A stretch of DNA of 64,000 bases from Candidatus Vallotiella adelgis (GCF_020541305.1 NZ_CP047396.1:744001-808000), one strand, 5' to 3'; positions 23,998 through 37,375 are shown, numbered from the stretch's first letter. Numbers and translations are program-made. The notes: a model not told the origin generated them from the letters alone.

Positions 23998-24339
23998 TCA
24001 GTAGCTTTCTTTTGCATGATTAATCGAATATTGAGGAATCTCGATCACCAGATCTGAATCTGGAGGTATCTTCGCTTGACACGACAGCCTAGAGGTCGCT
24101 GCTAAGCCCCAGGCCCTATCTAGTAAATCATCCTCATTTTCCTCGGATGGTGCCAATGCATGAAATCCTTCGTGCACAATCACATGGCACGTAGTGCATG
24201 CACACGATTTTTCGCACGCATGCTCAATCTCAATTCCAGCATCTAGCAACGCATCGCAGATACTCTTTCCGGGCTCGGCTTCAAACATTTCTCCATCCCG
24301 GCACAATTCAACATGAGGCAGAACAACGATGTGAGGCAT
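23998..24339 (-). CDS. fdx: ISC-type [2Fe-2S] ferredoxin
   Basis: Electron donor for Fe-S cluster assembly on IscU. 113 residues with the ISC ferredoxin pattern ACEKSCACTTCH giving ligands Cys42, Cys48 and Cys51 and the fourth ligand Cys87 (LSCQA); the extra Cys46 is also present. C-terminal IPQYSINHAKE matches the adrenodoxin-like subgroup. Begins 38 bases after hscA. Confidence 0.95.
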   Translation of the reverse strand: MPHIVVLPHVELCRDGEMFEAEPGKSICDALLDAGIEIEHACEKSCACTTCHVIVHEGFHALAPSEENEDDLLDRAWGLAATSRLSCQAKIPPDSDLVIEIPQYSINHAKESY

Positions 24340-24377
24340 CGAGAAATAGTCCTATAAAATAATAGTGACGGCAAAGA

Positions 24378-26243
24378 TCAACTAATGTCATCAAGATTAC
24401 AACCAGCAAGTGCACTACGAATACTTTTATCTATACGGCGAGCGGCAAACTCGTCGGTTATAGCTGCTAAGGTTTTCGTCGCCTCGACGATGCAGTCTGC
24501 GTCATTTCCGTCGACTACAGCGCGTAACCTGTTTAATATGGCATCAACATTGGGGCGTTCGGCGGCTTCAAGCAACTCCCCGTCGGACATCAGCGCCGCA
24601 TTAGTTGCATCCATTAAGCGGTACGCATCGATTTGAGCTTCACACAATGCTCTTGCGCGCATATCGCGCTCCGCGCTTTTAAATCCATCCTCCAATAGGC
24701 GCACAATATCGTCGTTACTCAGTCCGTACGCTGGTTTGATGCCGACCACAGCTTGTGTGCCAGATTGCATTTCACGAGCCGATACAGATAATAGTCCATC
24801 TGCATCCACCTGGAATGTGACACGGATTCGAGCGGCTCCAGCAGTCATCGGTGGAATGCCCCGTAACTCGAAACGCGCGAGAGATCGACAATCTGAAACT
24901 AATTCACGCTCACCTTGTACTACATGAATTAGGATCACGCTTTGGTCGTCTTTAAACGTTGTGAAATCCTGCGACCGCGCAATAGGAATCGTCGAGTTCC
25001 GAGGAATAATTTTCTCTGCCAATCCACCTATTGTCTCTAACCCAAGAGACAGTGGTATTACGTCAAGAAGCAACCAGTCGTCACCTTTACGGGGGTTACC
25101 AGCTAGCATATCAGCCTGGATTGCAGCACCCAATGCCACAATCTGATCTGGATCCACATCAGTCAATGGTGTTTGATTAAAATACTGCTCAACAGCACGA
25201 CGCACGCCACATATACGCGTAGAGCCACCCACCAGCACAATGCCGTCAAAGTCATGCGGCATGGTCTTCGCACTTCGTAATGCCTGGCGAGTGAGCGCGA
25301 TCGTGCGTTCAACTAACGGTTGAGTTATGGTTGAAAATTCCGCTTCCGTGAGCGTTAGCACAACACGTCGGCTGCTGGATAACGTAATGTCGAGCACAGC
25401 TTCGTCCTCGGCTGACAGAGTTTCCTTCGCGATACGAACCGCATCTAGCAGTGCTCGTACATCCTGCGGGGGAAGAGTGTTCAGCAATGCGCATTTCAGT
25501 ACATGCCGATATAAGATCTGATCGAAGTCATCGCCTCCAAGCGTCGAGTCGCCACCTGTAGACAGTACCTCGAATACGCCGTGCGTGAGCCTGAGTACCG
25601 ATAAATCAAATGTACCGCCACCCAAGTCGTATACTGCGTATAGCCCTTGCGCCCCACTGTCTAGCCCATAAGCAACCGCCGCGGCAGTCGGTTCGTTTAA
25701 TAAGCGCAATACATTTAAACCAGCAAGCTGTGCTGCATCTTTCGTGGCTTGACGCTGTGCATCGTCAAAATATGCGGGCACTGTAATAACGGCACCGACT
25801 ATTTCATCCGCAAGCGTATCCTCAGCACGTTTCCGCAATGTAGCAAGGATCTCTGAAGAGATCTCGACTGGGCTATGAACTCCATCTACGGTCTGCAGTT
25901 GGATCATGCCGGGCGTATCGGAGAATGTATAAGGCGTATTGCTCAGGCCCTGCACATCCTCCTTTCTGCGTCCCATGAAACGCTTGACCGAAATGATTGT
26001 GTTGCGCGGATCTAGAGTGGCATCTTCCTTTGCTGGATAACCGATCTTACGTTTACCACTAGTTAGGTAGCGAACAACAGACGGCAGCAATGCCTTCCCC
26101 TCGCTATCAGGCAATACCTCTGGAATATTGTTGCGTACCACGGCTACCAGGGAGTAAGTCGTCCCAAGGTCAATACCAATGGCGATACGGCGCTGGTATG
26201 GCGCCGGCGCTATACCGGGTTCAGAGATTTGCAGTAAGGCCAT
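24378..26243 (-). CDS. hscA: Fe-S assembly Hsp70 chaperone HscA
   Basis: ATP-dependent Hsp70 that releases clusters from IscU after recognising its LPPVK peptide. 621 residues, full length. ATPase domain: [12 protein letters not shown] near 24, [51 protein letters not shown]; substrate domain: [14 protein letters not shown] near 395, then the beta-sandwich and lid. Same strand between hscB and fdx. Acts with HscB, IscU and Fdx. Confidence 0.96.
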   Translation of the reverse strand: MALLQISEPGIAPAPYQRRIAIGIDLGTTYSLVAVVRNNIPEVLPDSEGKALLPSVVRYLTSGKRKIGYPAKEDATLDPRNTIISVKRFMGRRKEDVQGLSNTPYTFSDTPGMIQLQTVDGVHSPVEISSEILATLRKRAEDTLADEIVGAVITVPAYFDDAQRQATKDAAQLAGLNVLRLLNEPTAAAVAYGLDSGAQGLYAVYDLGGGTFDLSVLRLTHGVFEVLSTGGDSTLGGDDFDQILYRHVLKCALLNTLPPQDVRALLDAVRIAKETLSAEDEAVLDITLSSSRRVVLTLTEAEFSTITQPLVERTIALTRQALRSAKTMPHDFDGIVLVGGSTRICGVRRAVEQYFNQTPLTDVDPDQIVALGAAIQADMLAGNPRKGDDWLLLDVIPLSLGLETIGGLAEKIIPRNSTIPIARSQDFTTFKDDQSVILIHVVQGERELVSDCRSLARFELRGIPPMTAGAARIRVTFQVDADGLLSVSAREMQSGTQAVVGIKPAYGLSNDDIVRLLEDGFKSAERDMRARALCEAQIDAYRLMDATNAALMSDGELLEAAERPNVDAILNRLRAVVDGNDADCIVEATKTLAAITDEFAARRIDKSIRSALAGCNLDDIS

Positions 26244-26316
26244 CTTTATCCATGTGGGGTACGATGTTGGGCGCGTGAAAACTGCGTCTTACGCTTTATA
26301 TATCGGACGGTAAGCT

Positions 26317-26847
26317 TTACGCCCCCTCTAGTTTATCGATCTGTATATCGATTTCGTGTGCGACTCGTTCGATAAACATCAGCTGGCGTACCGCTTCGGC
26401 AGCTTGCTGGTCCAAACTAGCATCGAGTAATTCGCTGAGCTGTATAAGTCGCGCCGATTCTTCGTCTTGCAACTCACACCGCAGCACGTGTAGTTCATTA
26501 AGATTACACACTGTAGCAGCATCTTTAGTCCGCTCACGCCACTCCATTTGCTGCATTAAGAATGCCGGTTTTATCGCAGTATTATTGTTTTCGCTAAGGT
26601 CAATGCCACGCAGGTGCAAAAGATAGGTTGCGCGTTGCAAAGGCGACTTCAGTATCTGATATGCCTTATTCGCATGTGTTGCCCATTGCATTGCGATCTG
26701 CCGCTGTGCGCTGCTGGCCGAAGCGAAACGATCCGGATGCACCTGTGCCTGTACAGCGCGATAGGCCCGATTAAGCACGCGGGTATCCAACCTAAAATTC
26801 TCAGGTAATTGGAAAAATTCGAAGTGGTTTTGAGTCAGCAAAAGCAT
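26317..26847 (-). CDS. hscB: Fe-S assembly J-domain co-chaperone HscB
   Basis: J-type co-chaperone delivering IscU to HscA and stimulating its ATPase. N-terminal J domain ([11 protein letters not shown] ... HPD at 37-39 ... [26 protein letters not shown]) and a C-terminal three-helix IscU-binding domain. An upstream in-frame TTG at 26853 is less likely than the ATG at 26847, giving 176 residues. Gaps of 73 bases to hscA and 63 to iscA's side are longer than in compact relatives but the order is unchanged. Confidence 0.92.
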   Translation of the reverse strand: MLLLTQNHFEFFQLPENFRLDTRVLNRAYRAVQAQVHPDRFASASSAQRQIAMQWATHANKAYQILKSPLQRATYLLHLRGIDLSENNNTAIKPAFLMQQMEWRERTKDAATVCNLNELHVLRCELQDEESARLIQLSELLDASLDQQAAEAVRQLMFIERVAHEIDIQIDKLEGA

Positions 26848-26929
26848 GATCAAAAATCACAACTGTCGCTACTACTATTTAGTAGTACGGAGAGAATACG
26901 CCCATGGCTTCAAGACAAAATATAATAAC

Positions 26930-27253
26930 TCAGACGCGGAACGATTCTCCGCACCCACATTCGTCTTTCGCGTTTGGGTTGTTAAATCGAAAGCCTTCAT
27001 GTAGTCCTTCACGAGCAAAATCTAGCTCTGTTCCGTCAACATACACAAGACTTTTCTGATCGACGATAACCTTAATTCCATGGCTTTCGAATACCATATC
27101 GTTAAAGTGTAGTGTGTCGACATACTCAAGCTTGTACGCTAAGCCAGAGCAGCCGGTCGTACCTACACTCAACCGAAGTCCAATACCTTTGCCGCGGTAT
27201 GTCAGGTATTTCTGCGCATGCTTTGCTGCTTTTTCCGTCAAAGTAATTGCCAT
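26930..27253 (-). CDS. iscA: A-type Fe-S carrier IscA
   Basis: Carries iron or assembled clusters to apo-proteins. 107 residues with the three invariant cysteines Cys35 (GCSG), Cys99 and Cys101 (ECGCG) and the [16 protein letters not shown] core. Full length. Lies between iscU and hscB in the standard order. Confidence 0.95.
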   Translation of the reverse strand: MAITLTEKAAKHAQKYLTYRGKGIGLRLSVGTTGCSGLAYKLEYVDTLHFNDMVFESHGIKVIVDQKSLVYVDGTELDFAREGLHEGFRFNNPNAKDECGCGESFRV

Positions 27254-27354
27254 CGTCGTGTGCTGGTATAGCTAGGCTATTATTCATCGGTCAAGTCTAG
27301 TAGTGGACTTGACCGGCCGGTTGAGTAGCTCACCATATCAAGCTCCCTCCCACC

Positions 27355-27768
27355 TCATTTACTTAGACAGTAAGTTTGTGGGTTACTTGCCACATGTCGC
27401 TTCTTGTAATCAGCCACTGCTGCCTTGATTGCGTCTTCTGCTAAGATAGAGCAGTGTATTTTTACCGGTGGTAGCACTAACTCTTCGGCAATTTGGGTAT
27501 TCTTAATTAATAGTACCTGGTCTAGAGTCTTACCTTTGACCCATTCTGTCACTAGCGAACTAGACGCAATTGCAGAACCGCAGCCATAGGTCTTGAACTT
27601 TGCATCTTCGATCACTCCGTCCTCACCGACACGGATCTGAAGTTTCATTACATCACCGCATGCTGGTGCGCCAACCATACCAGTACCGACCGCGTTATCA
27701 TCTTTTTCGAAGGACCCGACGTTACGCGGGTTCTCATAATGATCTAAAACTTTATCGCTATATGCCAT
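27355..27768 (-). CDS. iscU: Fe-S cluster scaffold IscU
   Basis: Scaffold on which [2Fe-2S] clusters are built from IscS sulfur. Ligand cysteines Cys37, Cys63 and Cys106 and the regulatory Asp39 are present; the HscA-recognition motif LPPVK is at 99-103. 137 residues, with a C-terminal tail (ASNPQTYCLSK) about ten residues longer than E. coli IscU. iscS ends 44 bases upstream. Confidence 0.96.
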   Translation of the reverse strand: MAYSDKVLDHYENPRNVGSFEKDDNAVGTGMVGAPACGDVMKLQIRVGEDGVIEDAKFKTYGCGSAIASSSLVTEWVKGKTLDQVLLIKNTQIAEELVLPPVKIHCSILAEDAIKAAVADYKKRHVASNPQTYCLSK

Positions 27769-27812
27769 TACAGTATTCCTTGTTGTATGTGTAGAGATTT
27801 AGTCAGCCCCGC

Positions 27813-29036
27813 TTAATGCGCAGCCCATTTGATTGTTGACAGATCAATCCCCGCCTGATGCATTTCCCAGAGCGGCGAAAGCTCACGTAACTTTGCAATC
27901 TTATTACGTAATAATTCGATCACATAATCTACTTCTTGCTCTGTTGTAAACCGACCAACGGTAAAGCGGATTGAACTATGTGCTAGCTCGTCGTTACGGC
28001 CTAGCGCGCGTAGCACGTACGATGGCTCCAGCGAGGCAGATGTGCAAGCAGAACCAGACGATACCGCGATATCCTTGACTGCCATCATTAGAGACTCGCC
28101 TTCGACGAAGTTAAAGCTCAGGTTCAGATTATGCGGGACGCGAAAATGCATATCGCCATTCACGTATAGCTCATTGATCCGCAGCAAACCATTGAGCAAG
28201 CGGTTTCGGAGTATCCTAACCCGCTCGTTCTCAGTGATCATCTCCTCGCGGGCTATCCGGAAAGCCTCACCCATACCGACAATCTGATGAGTAGCAAGCG
28301 TACCAGAGCGCATACCTCGCTCATGGCCTCCGCCGTGTATCTGCGCTTCAATCCGAACGCGCGGCTTACGTCGCACATACAGGGCGCCAATCCCCTTCGG
28401 TCCATATGTCTTATGCGCGGAAAATGACATTAAGTCGACCTGCAACTTCTTCAGGTCGATTGCAACCTTACCAATTGATTGGGCGGCATCAACGTGGAAC
28501 ACGATCCCTTCTTTTCGGCAAATCTCGCCAAACGCTTTGATATCCTGAATCACGCCAATTTCGTTATTTACATGCATCACCGATGCAATAATCGTGTCTG
28601 GTCGTAATGCTGCGCTGAATGATTCTAAATCAAGTAGACCGTTATCGCGCACGTCTAAGTATGTCACATCGAAGCCTTGCCGCTCTAGTGCACGTGTCGT
28701 ATCGAGCACGGCCTTATGCTCGGTCTTCACCGTAATGATATGCTTGCCCTTGCTGCGATAAAAATTTGCCGCGCCTTTCAGAGCTAGATTGTCTGACTCG
28801 GTTGCGCCAGACGTCCAGATAATCTCGCGTGGATCGGCATTAATGACCTCAGCGACCTGCTCACGCGCCTGCTCGACCGCGCGCTCAGCTTCCCAGCCAT
28901 ATATATGGCTACGCGAAGCCGAGTTGCCAAATTTCTCACGCAGGTACGGAACCATTTTATCTACCACGCGTGAGTCAATTGGCGTAGTCGCACTATAGTC
29001 CATATATATGGGTAGGTGGAATGAAGGTGAGATCAT
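27813..29036 (-). CDS. iscS: Cysteine desulfurase IscS
   Basis: PLP enzyme that supplies persulfide sulfur for Fe-S clusters, thiolated tRNA and other cofactors. 407 residues, full length. PLP lysine Lys209 in [12 protein letters not shown] and active-site loop cysteine Cys331 in [19 protein letters not shown]. The start overlaps the iscR stop by 4 bases (ATGA type), so the pair is translationally coupled. Confidence 0.96.
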   Translation of the reverse strand: MISPSFHLPIYMDYSATTPIDSRVVDKMVPYLREKFGNSASRSHIYGWEAERAVEQAREQVAEVINADPREIIWTSGATESDNLALKGAANFYRSKGKHIITVKTEHKAVLDTTRALERQGFDVTYLDVRDNGLLDLESFSAALRPDTIIASVMHVNNEIGVIQDIKAFGEICRKEGIVFHVDAAQSIGKVAIDLKKLQVDLMSFSAHKTYGPKGIGALYVRRKPRVRIEAQIHGGGHERGMRSGTLATHQIVGMGEAFRIAREEMITENERVRILRNRLLNGLLRINELYVNGDMHFRVPHNLNLSFNFVEGESLMMAVKDIAVSSGSACTSASLEPSYVLRALGRNDELAHSSIRFTVGRFTTEQEVDYVIELLRNKIAKLRELSPLWEMHQAGIDLSTIKWAAH

Positions 29037-29560
29037 ATAGAGCTCTGAAAGTTTGTATCTGCTAGCAATACGTATGTCGAATCATTATCTGTTTTAACCA
29101 GCTTTCCTGGCCGGTCGAGACGTATCGGGGCTGCACTCTCGCGTATGCGCTGCTGATCAACTAGGTGCTGTAGCGACACAGAGTCGAGATACTCAACTAT
29201 TTTCTGGTTCAGTGTTGACCACAACTCATGTGTCATGCAATGGCCATCTAGCTGTTTGGTACCCTCACATATGCCTTTTCCACCACACTGTGTCGCGTCC
29301 AACGGCTCGTCAACAGCGACAATAATGTCAGCTATGGTTACTTTATCAGCATGGCGCGCAAGATTATAACCACCACCTGGTCCGCGCACCGACGCGACAA
29401 TCTCGTGCCGCCGCAGCTTACCAAATAGCTGCTCCAAGTAAGACAGAGAAACCCGCTGTCGCTGGCTAATGCCGGCGAGCGTCACTGGGCCATTTTCTTG
29501 GCGCAGTGCCAAGTCGATCATTGCGGTAACGGCAAATCGACCTTTTGTAGTGAGTCTCAT
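29033..29560 (-). CDS. iscR: Fe-S-responsive Rrf2 regulator IscR
   Basis: [2Fe-2S]-binding repressor of its own operon. N-terminal winged helix ([19 protein letters not shown], with [14 protein letters not shown] as recognition helix) and cluster cysteines Cys92, Cys98 and Cys108 with the His in CMTHELW. The spacing between the second and third cysteine is longer than in E. coli. The C-terminal tail beyond about residue 140 is low in conservation. First gene of the minus-strand isc operon; a likely operator lies just upstream. Confidence 0.94.
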   Translation of the reverse strand: MRLTTKGRFAVTAMIDLALRQENGPVTLAGISQRQRVSLSYLEQLFGKLRRHEIVASVRGPGGGYNLARHADKVTIADIIVAVDEPLDATQCGGKGICEGTKQLDGHCMTHELWSTLNQKIVEYLDSVSLQHLVDQQRIRESAAPIRLDRPGKLVKTDNDSTYVLLADTNFQSSI

Positions 29561-29604
29561 AGAGAGGAAAACCTATAATTCTTGATTATTGTTATCAAGG
29601 ATAA

Positions 29605-29628
29605 ATATCCTAGAATTTTAGTCAAGTA
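29605..29628 (-). promoter_or_regulatory. Probable IscR type 1 site overlapping the isc promoter
   Basis: Read on the minus strand, TACTTGACTAAAATTCTAGG followed by ATATT has the general form of the IscR type 1 motif (a TTGACT half, AT-rich centre, imperfect inverted second half). The TTGACT would double as the -35 element, with a weak TATCCT -10 16 bases downstream, about 45-70 bases before iscR. Auto-repression by holo-IscR is the expected consequence. Judged by eye against the family consensus. Confidence 0.6.
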
Positions 29629-29629
29629 C

Positions 29630-31579
29630 CCCCGCTACAACTAGTGATAGAAAGTGCATCGCACTTATGTAAACTATGAATGCCGTCATCAGTCTACGTT
29701 GTGCTCCGTGCGGTTGAGATCGCTAGTAATGCTGCAACTGTTGCGGGCTAGCTGCTGACAGGCATACTCATATTTAACTTCGGTGATCGCGTGCCTGGAG
29801 CGCTTCTACCTACTAAAAGTAGGATCGTCGACTATGGTTAATATCGTCATCGTGCGCACTTACATTACAGCTATATCTTATACTTATGCCTGAACAGGCG
29901 GCATTGCTACCCAGCGAGCGCTATTATCATCCTGCGTGAGATGGAGATAAAAAAATCGCGCAAAATGACCGCCATAACCTATGTGTAGTGCGTCTACTCG
30001 TCAAAATACTACAATATCTCGACGTAGTACGAACGAGAGTAAGGCGCGGTATAATCATCCTAGCTTTAGGCTGATTTGGGTTTAAGTGCATCGTGTAAAT
30101 AATCTTGACTGCGTATATCGTGACGCGCAGCGCAGCTTGGGTAGTTAGTTTTTTGGGGATGGGTAAACAGAAGATATTATCAAGACAGGAGATATTGCTA
30201 AATCAGGAAAAAGAAAATCTCGTTGCTTGTATTGTCTTACATTACAAACAAGCTAATTTAGCACCGAGATTGATGCTTGTTGCGTACAAATTTTTAGCTA
30301 CCATAATAATGGTAATTATACCATAAAACTTATCCTGCATTCGGCTTCGCGCCATACTCTGTATCTTATGGGGTATGGCTAGATACTCCATAGATTTCAT
30401 AGAAAATGAAGCCCCGTTCCTATCTCTGCTATAGGTCTACTACGTACAATAAGAATATTAGATTCTGCAATTGCACACTGGCTCAGTCAGTGCTAGTACA
30501 CGACTAAGCCGCACAATAAAACGAGCGAAGTGCGGATTTTAATACCACGTATCTATGCGTTTTATCACACGCCGAACTCCAATCTATGTATCTAATCGTG
30601 CAACTGTTGTGGTTTAGAAAAATAAGTGTAATAGTACCGTTCTTATGCATCGACTATGAGCTATTAGCTGCATAATCAGAAAATTCAATTTTTTACTTAT
30701 AAAGTAAGTTTTTTTCAACTCGCTATTGAATAGCGTAGCTACTGGCAGTGGAAGGCTCTAAAAAATGTTATAAGGCTCATCAGAGAACAGATTTTTCAAA
30801 AATGAATATGAGTAAATAATCATTTTTTATTAATTATTAATATAATATATTAACTCAATAAATAGTCCATTTCTGCTGACGCAATTTGGGTTTTTTTAAG
30901 ATAAAAAAATACAGTTAACAACTTAAATGTTATAGAACATTATACCGAGATACTGTTATAAGCATGGCTAATGAAATATGGATATTCATCAGTATTATTT
31001 CTTTAGATTTATTTAGTATTAATTATATAGAAAAGTGCTGAAATGATGTTGCGTGACGTAATACATATCGCGCGTCGGAATTCTTTTTTATTAATGTCTC
31101 ACCACGATTTGATTAGGATCTCACGCATGAATTTATTCATACCTAAGAAAATTACTGCCGCTAGGTATATATTTATATATAAAAAAATATAGAAAAATGA
31201 GCACCGTACTCTATCGAAGATAAGAGATATAAGAATAGTTATTGCTGATCAGGTTAACGCATCTTGCGAGAACACTTTACTACAATAATCCCATGACTTA
31301 TAAGGATCACTGCAGAGTAACACGTGCCGAATTTATCCGCGTTACTACAGTGCTGCATAAGCAAACAAAGCGATACAGTTCAGATATCAGCTCGAGCCTA
31401 TTGCTAAGAATAGGATGGTTATCCCAACACTCTTCATCTTAATGATGATATTACAGACAGTCTTGTCTACTAACCCAAGATCACGAGGCTAGTAGCCCTT
31501 CCTAGGAAAGGCTACAGGTCGAACTTATGTGAACGGTTTTTCCACATGCCTTGAAAGTCAGGGGAAACGACTTATCGTA
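29630..31579. other. 1.9 kb spacer between iscR and the lpdA relic
   Basis: No gene recognised. The part 30690-31200 is strongly AT-rich. A near-perfect hairpin at 31492-31515 (GTAGCC-TTCC / GGAA-GGCTAC with one mismatch) sits just past the lpdA 3' end and might have ended the pyruvate dehydrogenase transcript, though no T-run follows. Confidence 0.5.
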
Positions 31580-33221
<1,642 letters not shown>

Positions 33222-33231
33222 CTGTATCCTC

Positions 33232-34584
33232 TCACAGTATTACGCGTCGGAAATCTGCAAGGATCTGGCCAAGGTATGCATTGAAGCGCGCAGCCTCCGC
33301 GCCGTCGATTACGCGATGATCATATGACAACGAAAGCGGTAGCATTAAACGTGGGATAAACTGCTTACCATCCCAGACCGGCTTGTAAGTGCTTTTAGAT
33401 AAGCCGAGGATTGCAACTTCCGGTGCATTAATGATCGGTGTAAAATGTGTGCCGCTTATACCACCAAGCGACGAAATTGAGATTGAACCACCCTGCATCT
33501 GCTCTGATTTTAGCTTTCCTTCACGAGACAGCCTAGCGAGCTCTATAGTTTCTTTCGCGATCTCGAACACGCCTTTATGGTTGACATTTTTAAGCACAGG
33601 CACAACCAATCCATTCGGTGTATCGACCGCAAAGCCAATATTAAAATATTGTTTGAATACAATATTATCCCCATCAAGACTAGTATTGAATATTGGTATT
33701 TTTCTTAGCGCAGAGACGATTGCCTTGATTACGAAGGTAAGCATTGTTACTTTGATGCCCATCTTCTCATTTTCTTTATTTAGTTGCACGCGCAACGTCT
33801 CAAGCTCGGTAATATCAGCTTCATCGTTATTTGTCACGTGTGGAATCATGACCCAATTACGATGCAAGTTTGTCCCAGAGATCTTCTTGATCCTTGATAA
33901 AGGTCGAGTCTGCATCGGACCGAACTTTGAAAAATCGATCTTCGGCCAAGGCGGTAAGCTCAATTCTCTTCCGCCAGACGCCTGGGTGACGACCTCAGGC
34001 ACACTACGCTGCTCAGTCGTTATGCTCTTCATATAAGCAGCTACATCCTCGCGCGTAATCCGGCCCTTCGGGCCGGTGGCCGGCACGCGCGCAATTTCCT
34101 CAATGCCAAGCTCGCGAGCGAGCTTGCGAACCGACGGGCCTGCATGGCTAGTACGACGTTCGTCGTCCATCGGGATCGCCGCTACCTGCGCAAGCACCGA
34201 TGGCTCGACAGCGCCACACACTGGTGCTTGTATAACAGACAAATTTTGTGTATCAGATAAATATGAAGGTTGCAGAACTGGCTTTGGCGCCGTAGTCAGC
34301 GGTACGGCCGGAACGCACTCTACCTGATCGGAAGTTGCACTTATGACACTCTCTAGTACGACAATGAGCGTGCCTTCAGATACTACGTCTCCGACATTGA
34401 CTTTCAACGATCTTATTATGCCAGCGACCGGACTCGGCACATCCATCGTTGCTTTGTCTGACTCGAGCGTAATTAGTGATTGTTCTGATTCAACAGTATC
34501 ACCCGGCTTTACAAGCACCTCAATTACTGGCAGGTCTTTGCAGTCGCCGATATCCGGCACTTTCACTTCGATTACTTTACTCAT
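33232..34584 (-). CDS. aceF: Pyruvate dehydrogenase E2 (dihydrolipoamide acetyltransferase)
   Basis: Core of the pyruvate dehydrogenase complex; transfers acetyl from lipoate to CoA. 450 residues: one lipoyl domain (1-75, lipoyl Lys44 in ESDKATMDV), a Pro/Ala-rich linker, the E1/E3-binding domain near 135-170 (GPSVRKLARELGIEE, GPKGRITREDVAAYM) and the catalytic acetyltransferase domain ending LSLSYDHRVIDGAEAA with the active His. The ATG at 34584 (MSKVIEVKVPDIGD) is preferred to an in-frame GTG at 34608. Some relatives carry two lipoyl domains. Intact, although the adjoining E3 gene is destroyed. Confidence 0.94.
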   Translation of the reverse strand: MSKVIEVKVPDIGDCKDLPVIEVLVKPGDTVESEQSLITLESDKATMDVPSPVAGIIRSLKVNVGDVVSEGTLIVVLESVISATSDQVECVPAVPLTTAPKPVLQPSYLSDTQNLSVIQAPVCGAVEPSVLAQVAAIPMDDERRTSHAGPSVRKLARELGIEEIARVPATGPKGRITREDVAAYMKSITTEQRSVPEVVTQASGGRELSLPPWPKIDFSKFGPMQTRPLSRIKKISGTNLHRNWVMIPHVTNNDEADITELETLRVQLNKENEKMGIKVTMLTFVIKAIVSALRKIPIFNTSLDGDNIVFKQYFNIGFAVDTPNGLVVPVLKNVNHKGVFEIAKETIELARLSREGKLKSEQMQGGSISISSLGGISGTHFTPIINAPEVAILGLSKSTYKPVWDGKQFIPRLMLPLSLSYDHRVIDGAEAARFNAYLGQILADFRRVIL

Positions 34585-34675
34585 TGATTCTATCTCAATT
34601 AACCACACGTAGGCGACGACCGAATACGGCTATTGCCCGCGGGGAAACGCATTAACGTGATGCAAGAAAACAGTA

Positions 34676-37375
34676 TTAGACGGTCACTGGATTTGGCTTA
34701 TCCGAATTGAGCTGGTATTTCTGTAATGCTTGTTCCACTATCTTACGATTACTGATGCCTTCGTCGGCTAACGCGTGCAGCGCAGCTACTGTGATCCAAT
34801 AGCGATCGACCTCAAAGAAGTGACGCAGCTTTTCGCGCGTATCAGAACGACCAAATCCATCAGTACCCAGTACCACATAGCGACGTGGCACAAACGCCCG
34901 AATCTGCTCAGCTAATGAGCGCACATAGTCGGTCGACGCGATCACTGGACCCTGCGTATCCTTTAGCAAGGTCTGCACGTGTGATAATTTTGGATTAGAG
35001 AGTGGATGAAGTAAGTTGTAACGCTGTACTGCATGCCCTTCGCGAGCTAGTTCGATAAAGCTCGGCACGCTCCAAATGTCAGCAGCTATTCCCCAATCAT
35101 GTTTTAGCAACTCAGCCGCCGCAATTACTTCGTTTAAGATCGTGCCAGCACCTAGCAATTGAACACGCGCAGCATCCTTATCTATATTGGCCTTGCGTAA
35201 CAAATACATGCCTTTGACAATATGTTGCATAACATGCTCCCCTACAGGCATAGGGGGGTGCTTGTAGCTTTCGTTCATTACCGTTAGATAATAAAATACG
35301 TCTTGTTGCTCCCACACCATTCGGCGCAGGCCATCCTGGACAATCACGGCAAGCTCGTAGCAAAATGTCGGGTCATAGCTAACACAATTTGGGATTGACG
35401 ACGCCCACAACAGAGAATGCCCATCCTCATGCTGCAGCCCTTCTCCGTTGAGCGTTGTGCGTCCTGCGGTACCCCCAAGCAGAAAGCCTCGAGATCGCAT
35501 ATCGCCAGCGGCCCAGGCTAAATCACCGACACGCTGAAAGCCAAACATCGAGTAAAAGATATAGAATGGCACCATAATCTCATTGTGTGTCGAGTATGAT
35601 GTTGCCGCCGCTATCCAATCGCAGATTCCACCTGCCTCGTTAATGCCCTCCTGCAGGATTTGTCCTGTCGTCGATTCCCTGTAGAACATTAGTTGGTCGA
35701 AGTCTTCCGGCACATATTTCTGCCCTTCTTGATTCCAAATTCCGATCTGGCGGAATAACCCCTCCATGCCGAACGTTCTCGACTCGTCTGGCACGATTGG
35801 AACAATCCGTTTACCTAATACTTTGTCCTTGAGGAGAATGCTCAAGATCCGTACAAACGCCATGGTAGTGGAAATCTCGCGTCCATCGCCAGTTCCCTTA
35901 AGCAACCCTTCGAATGCAGATAGTGGAGGTACATCCAGCGATATATCAGCCTTCATGCGTCTCTGCGGCAAATATCCGCCGAGCGCAAAACGATGCTGGC
36001 GCATATACTCAAGCTCTTTTGAGCCCTCCTCGAACTTCAGGTAAGGAACTTCAGCGATCTTGTCATCTGAGATAGGCAATTGGAACTGGTCGCGGAACTT
36101 TTTGAGTTGATCTACCTGCATTTTTTTCTGCTGGTGTGTAATATTCATCGCCTGCCCGGCATCGCCCATTCCATAGCCTTTTATCGTCTTTGCTAGAATT
36201 ACGGTTGGCTGGCCGACACTATGCTGTGCCGCGTAAAATGCCGCATAAATTTTATGTGGGTCGTGGCCGCCCCGATTTAAATTCCAGAGATCATCATCTG
36301 ACCAGTCTGCTACTAGTGCTTTTAGTTCTGGTGTAATAAAAAAATGCTCTCGTACGTAGGCGCCAGACTCTGACTTATATGTCTGGTACTCTCCGTCGAC
36401 CACTTCCATCATCCGATGCATCAATACACCCGTCTTATCGCGTTCGAATAGTGAATCCCAGCGACTTCCCCAGATTACCTTTATTACGTTCCAGCCCGCT
36501 CCACGGAATTCGGATTCCAGCTCCCCGATTATTTTGCCATTGCCTCGTACTGGCCCGTCTAACCGCTGCAGATTGCAATTGATTACAAATACAAGATTGT
36601 CCAGTTTCTCACGCCCGGCCACGCCGATTGCACCGAGCGATTCTGGCTCATCTGTTTCTCCATCTCCGAGGAAGCTCCAAACCTTGCGCACTGAGGTCTT
36701 CGCGATGCCGCGCGATTCTAAGTAGCGCATAAAACGCGCCTGGTAGATTGCCATAATTGGGCCCAGGCCCATTGAAACTGTTGGAAACTGCCAGAAATCT
36801 GGCATTAACCATGGGTGTGGATACGATGAGATACCTTTGCCTCCGACCTCCTGCCGAAAGTAATCTAGCTTTTCCTCGGTGAATCGACCTAAAAGAAATG
36901 CTCGTGAATAAATACCGGGCGATGAGTGGCCCTGTACAAATATTAGATCACCGCCATGTTCAGCACTTGGTGCATGCCAGAAATGATTGTACCCAACATC
37001 ATAGAGAGTGGCTGCTGATGCAAACGATGCAATGTGCCCACCAACATTCGTGTGCTTGCCGGCGCGCAGCACCATTGCTAGCGCATTCCAACGCGTATAT
37101 GAGCGGATTCGGTGCTCGATATCTTGATCGCCAGGATTTTTAGCCTGCGCAGATACAGGAATTGTATTGATGTACGGTGTGTTTACAGAGAACGGAAGAT
37201 ACTCACCATGAGCCCGCGAAAACTCAATTTGTTTCTCGATCAGGTAATGTGCGCGCTCGGGGCCCACGGCTGACAGCACGCCATTCAACGCCTCGAGCCA
37301 TTCGGCGGTTTCTTGCGGGTCGTTGTCTTTTTCGGCAGCGATATACTTCATCACCTCCTCTGGTACGGCGGACAT
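34676..37375 (-). CDS. aceE: Pyruvate dehydrogenase E1 component (homodimeric)
   Basis: Thiamine-diphosphate enzyme that decarboxylates pyruvate and acetylates lipoyl-E2. 899 residues, full length for the homodimeric type. Seen: AGKHTNVGGHIASFASAATLY region near 105, the ThDP-magnesium motif GDGETDEPES with NCNLQRLDGPVRGN about 30 residues later, GQ(I)LQEGINEAG, and the Pyr-domain DEDGHSLL-like segment (HEDGHSLLWASSIPN). ATG 37375 is chosen over 37381 because AGGAG lies 6 bases before it and directly abuts the other. aceF follows 91 bases later. Confidence 0.95.
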   Translation of the reverse strand: MSAVPEEVMKYIAAEKDNDPQETAEWLEALNGVLSAVGPERAHYLIEKQIEFSRAHGEYLPFSVNTPYINTIPVSAQAKNPGDQDIEHRIRSYTRWNALAMVLRAGKHTNVGGHIASFASAATLYDVGYNHFWHAPSAEHGGDLIFVQGHSSPGIYSRAFLLGRFTEEKLDYFRQEVGGKGISSYPHPWLMPDFWQFPTVSMGLGPIMAIYQARFMRYLESRGIAKTSVRKVWSFLGDGETDEPESLGAIGVAGREKLDNLVFVINCNLQRLDGPVRGNGKIIGELESEFRGAGWNVIKVIWGSRWDSLFERDKTGVLMHRMMEVVDGEYQTYKSESGAYVREHFFITPELKALVADWSDDDLWNLNRGGHDPHKIYAAFYAAQHSVGQPTVILAKTIKGYGMGDAGQAMNITHQQKKMQVDQLKKFRDQFQLPISDDKIAEVPYLKFEEGSKELEYMRQHRFALGGYLPQRRMKADISLDVPPLSAFEGLLKGTGDGREISTTMAFVRILSILLKDKVLGKRIVPIVPDESRTFGMEGLFRQIGIWNQEGQKYVPEDFDQLMFYRESTTGQILQEGINEAGGICDWIAAATSYSTHNEIMVPFYIFYSMFGFQRVGDLAWAAGDMRSRGFLLGGTAGRTTLNGEGLQHEDGHSLLWASSIPNCVSYDPTFCYELAVIVQDGLRRMVWEQQDVFYYLTVMNESYKHPPMPVGEHVMQHIVKGMYLLRKANIDKDAARVQLLGAGTILNEVIAAAELLKHDWGIAADIWSVPSFIELAREGHAVQRYNLLHPLSNPKLSHVQTLLKDTQGPVIASTDYVRSLAEQIRAFVPRRYVVLGTDGFGRSDTREKLRHFFEVDRYWITVAALHALADEGISNRKIVEQALQKYQLNSDKPNPVTV

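Noticed and set aside
30105-30326. 73-codon plus-strand frame upstream of iscR
   Set aside because: Hydrophobic start is chance-like; no ribosome site and no family resemblance.
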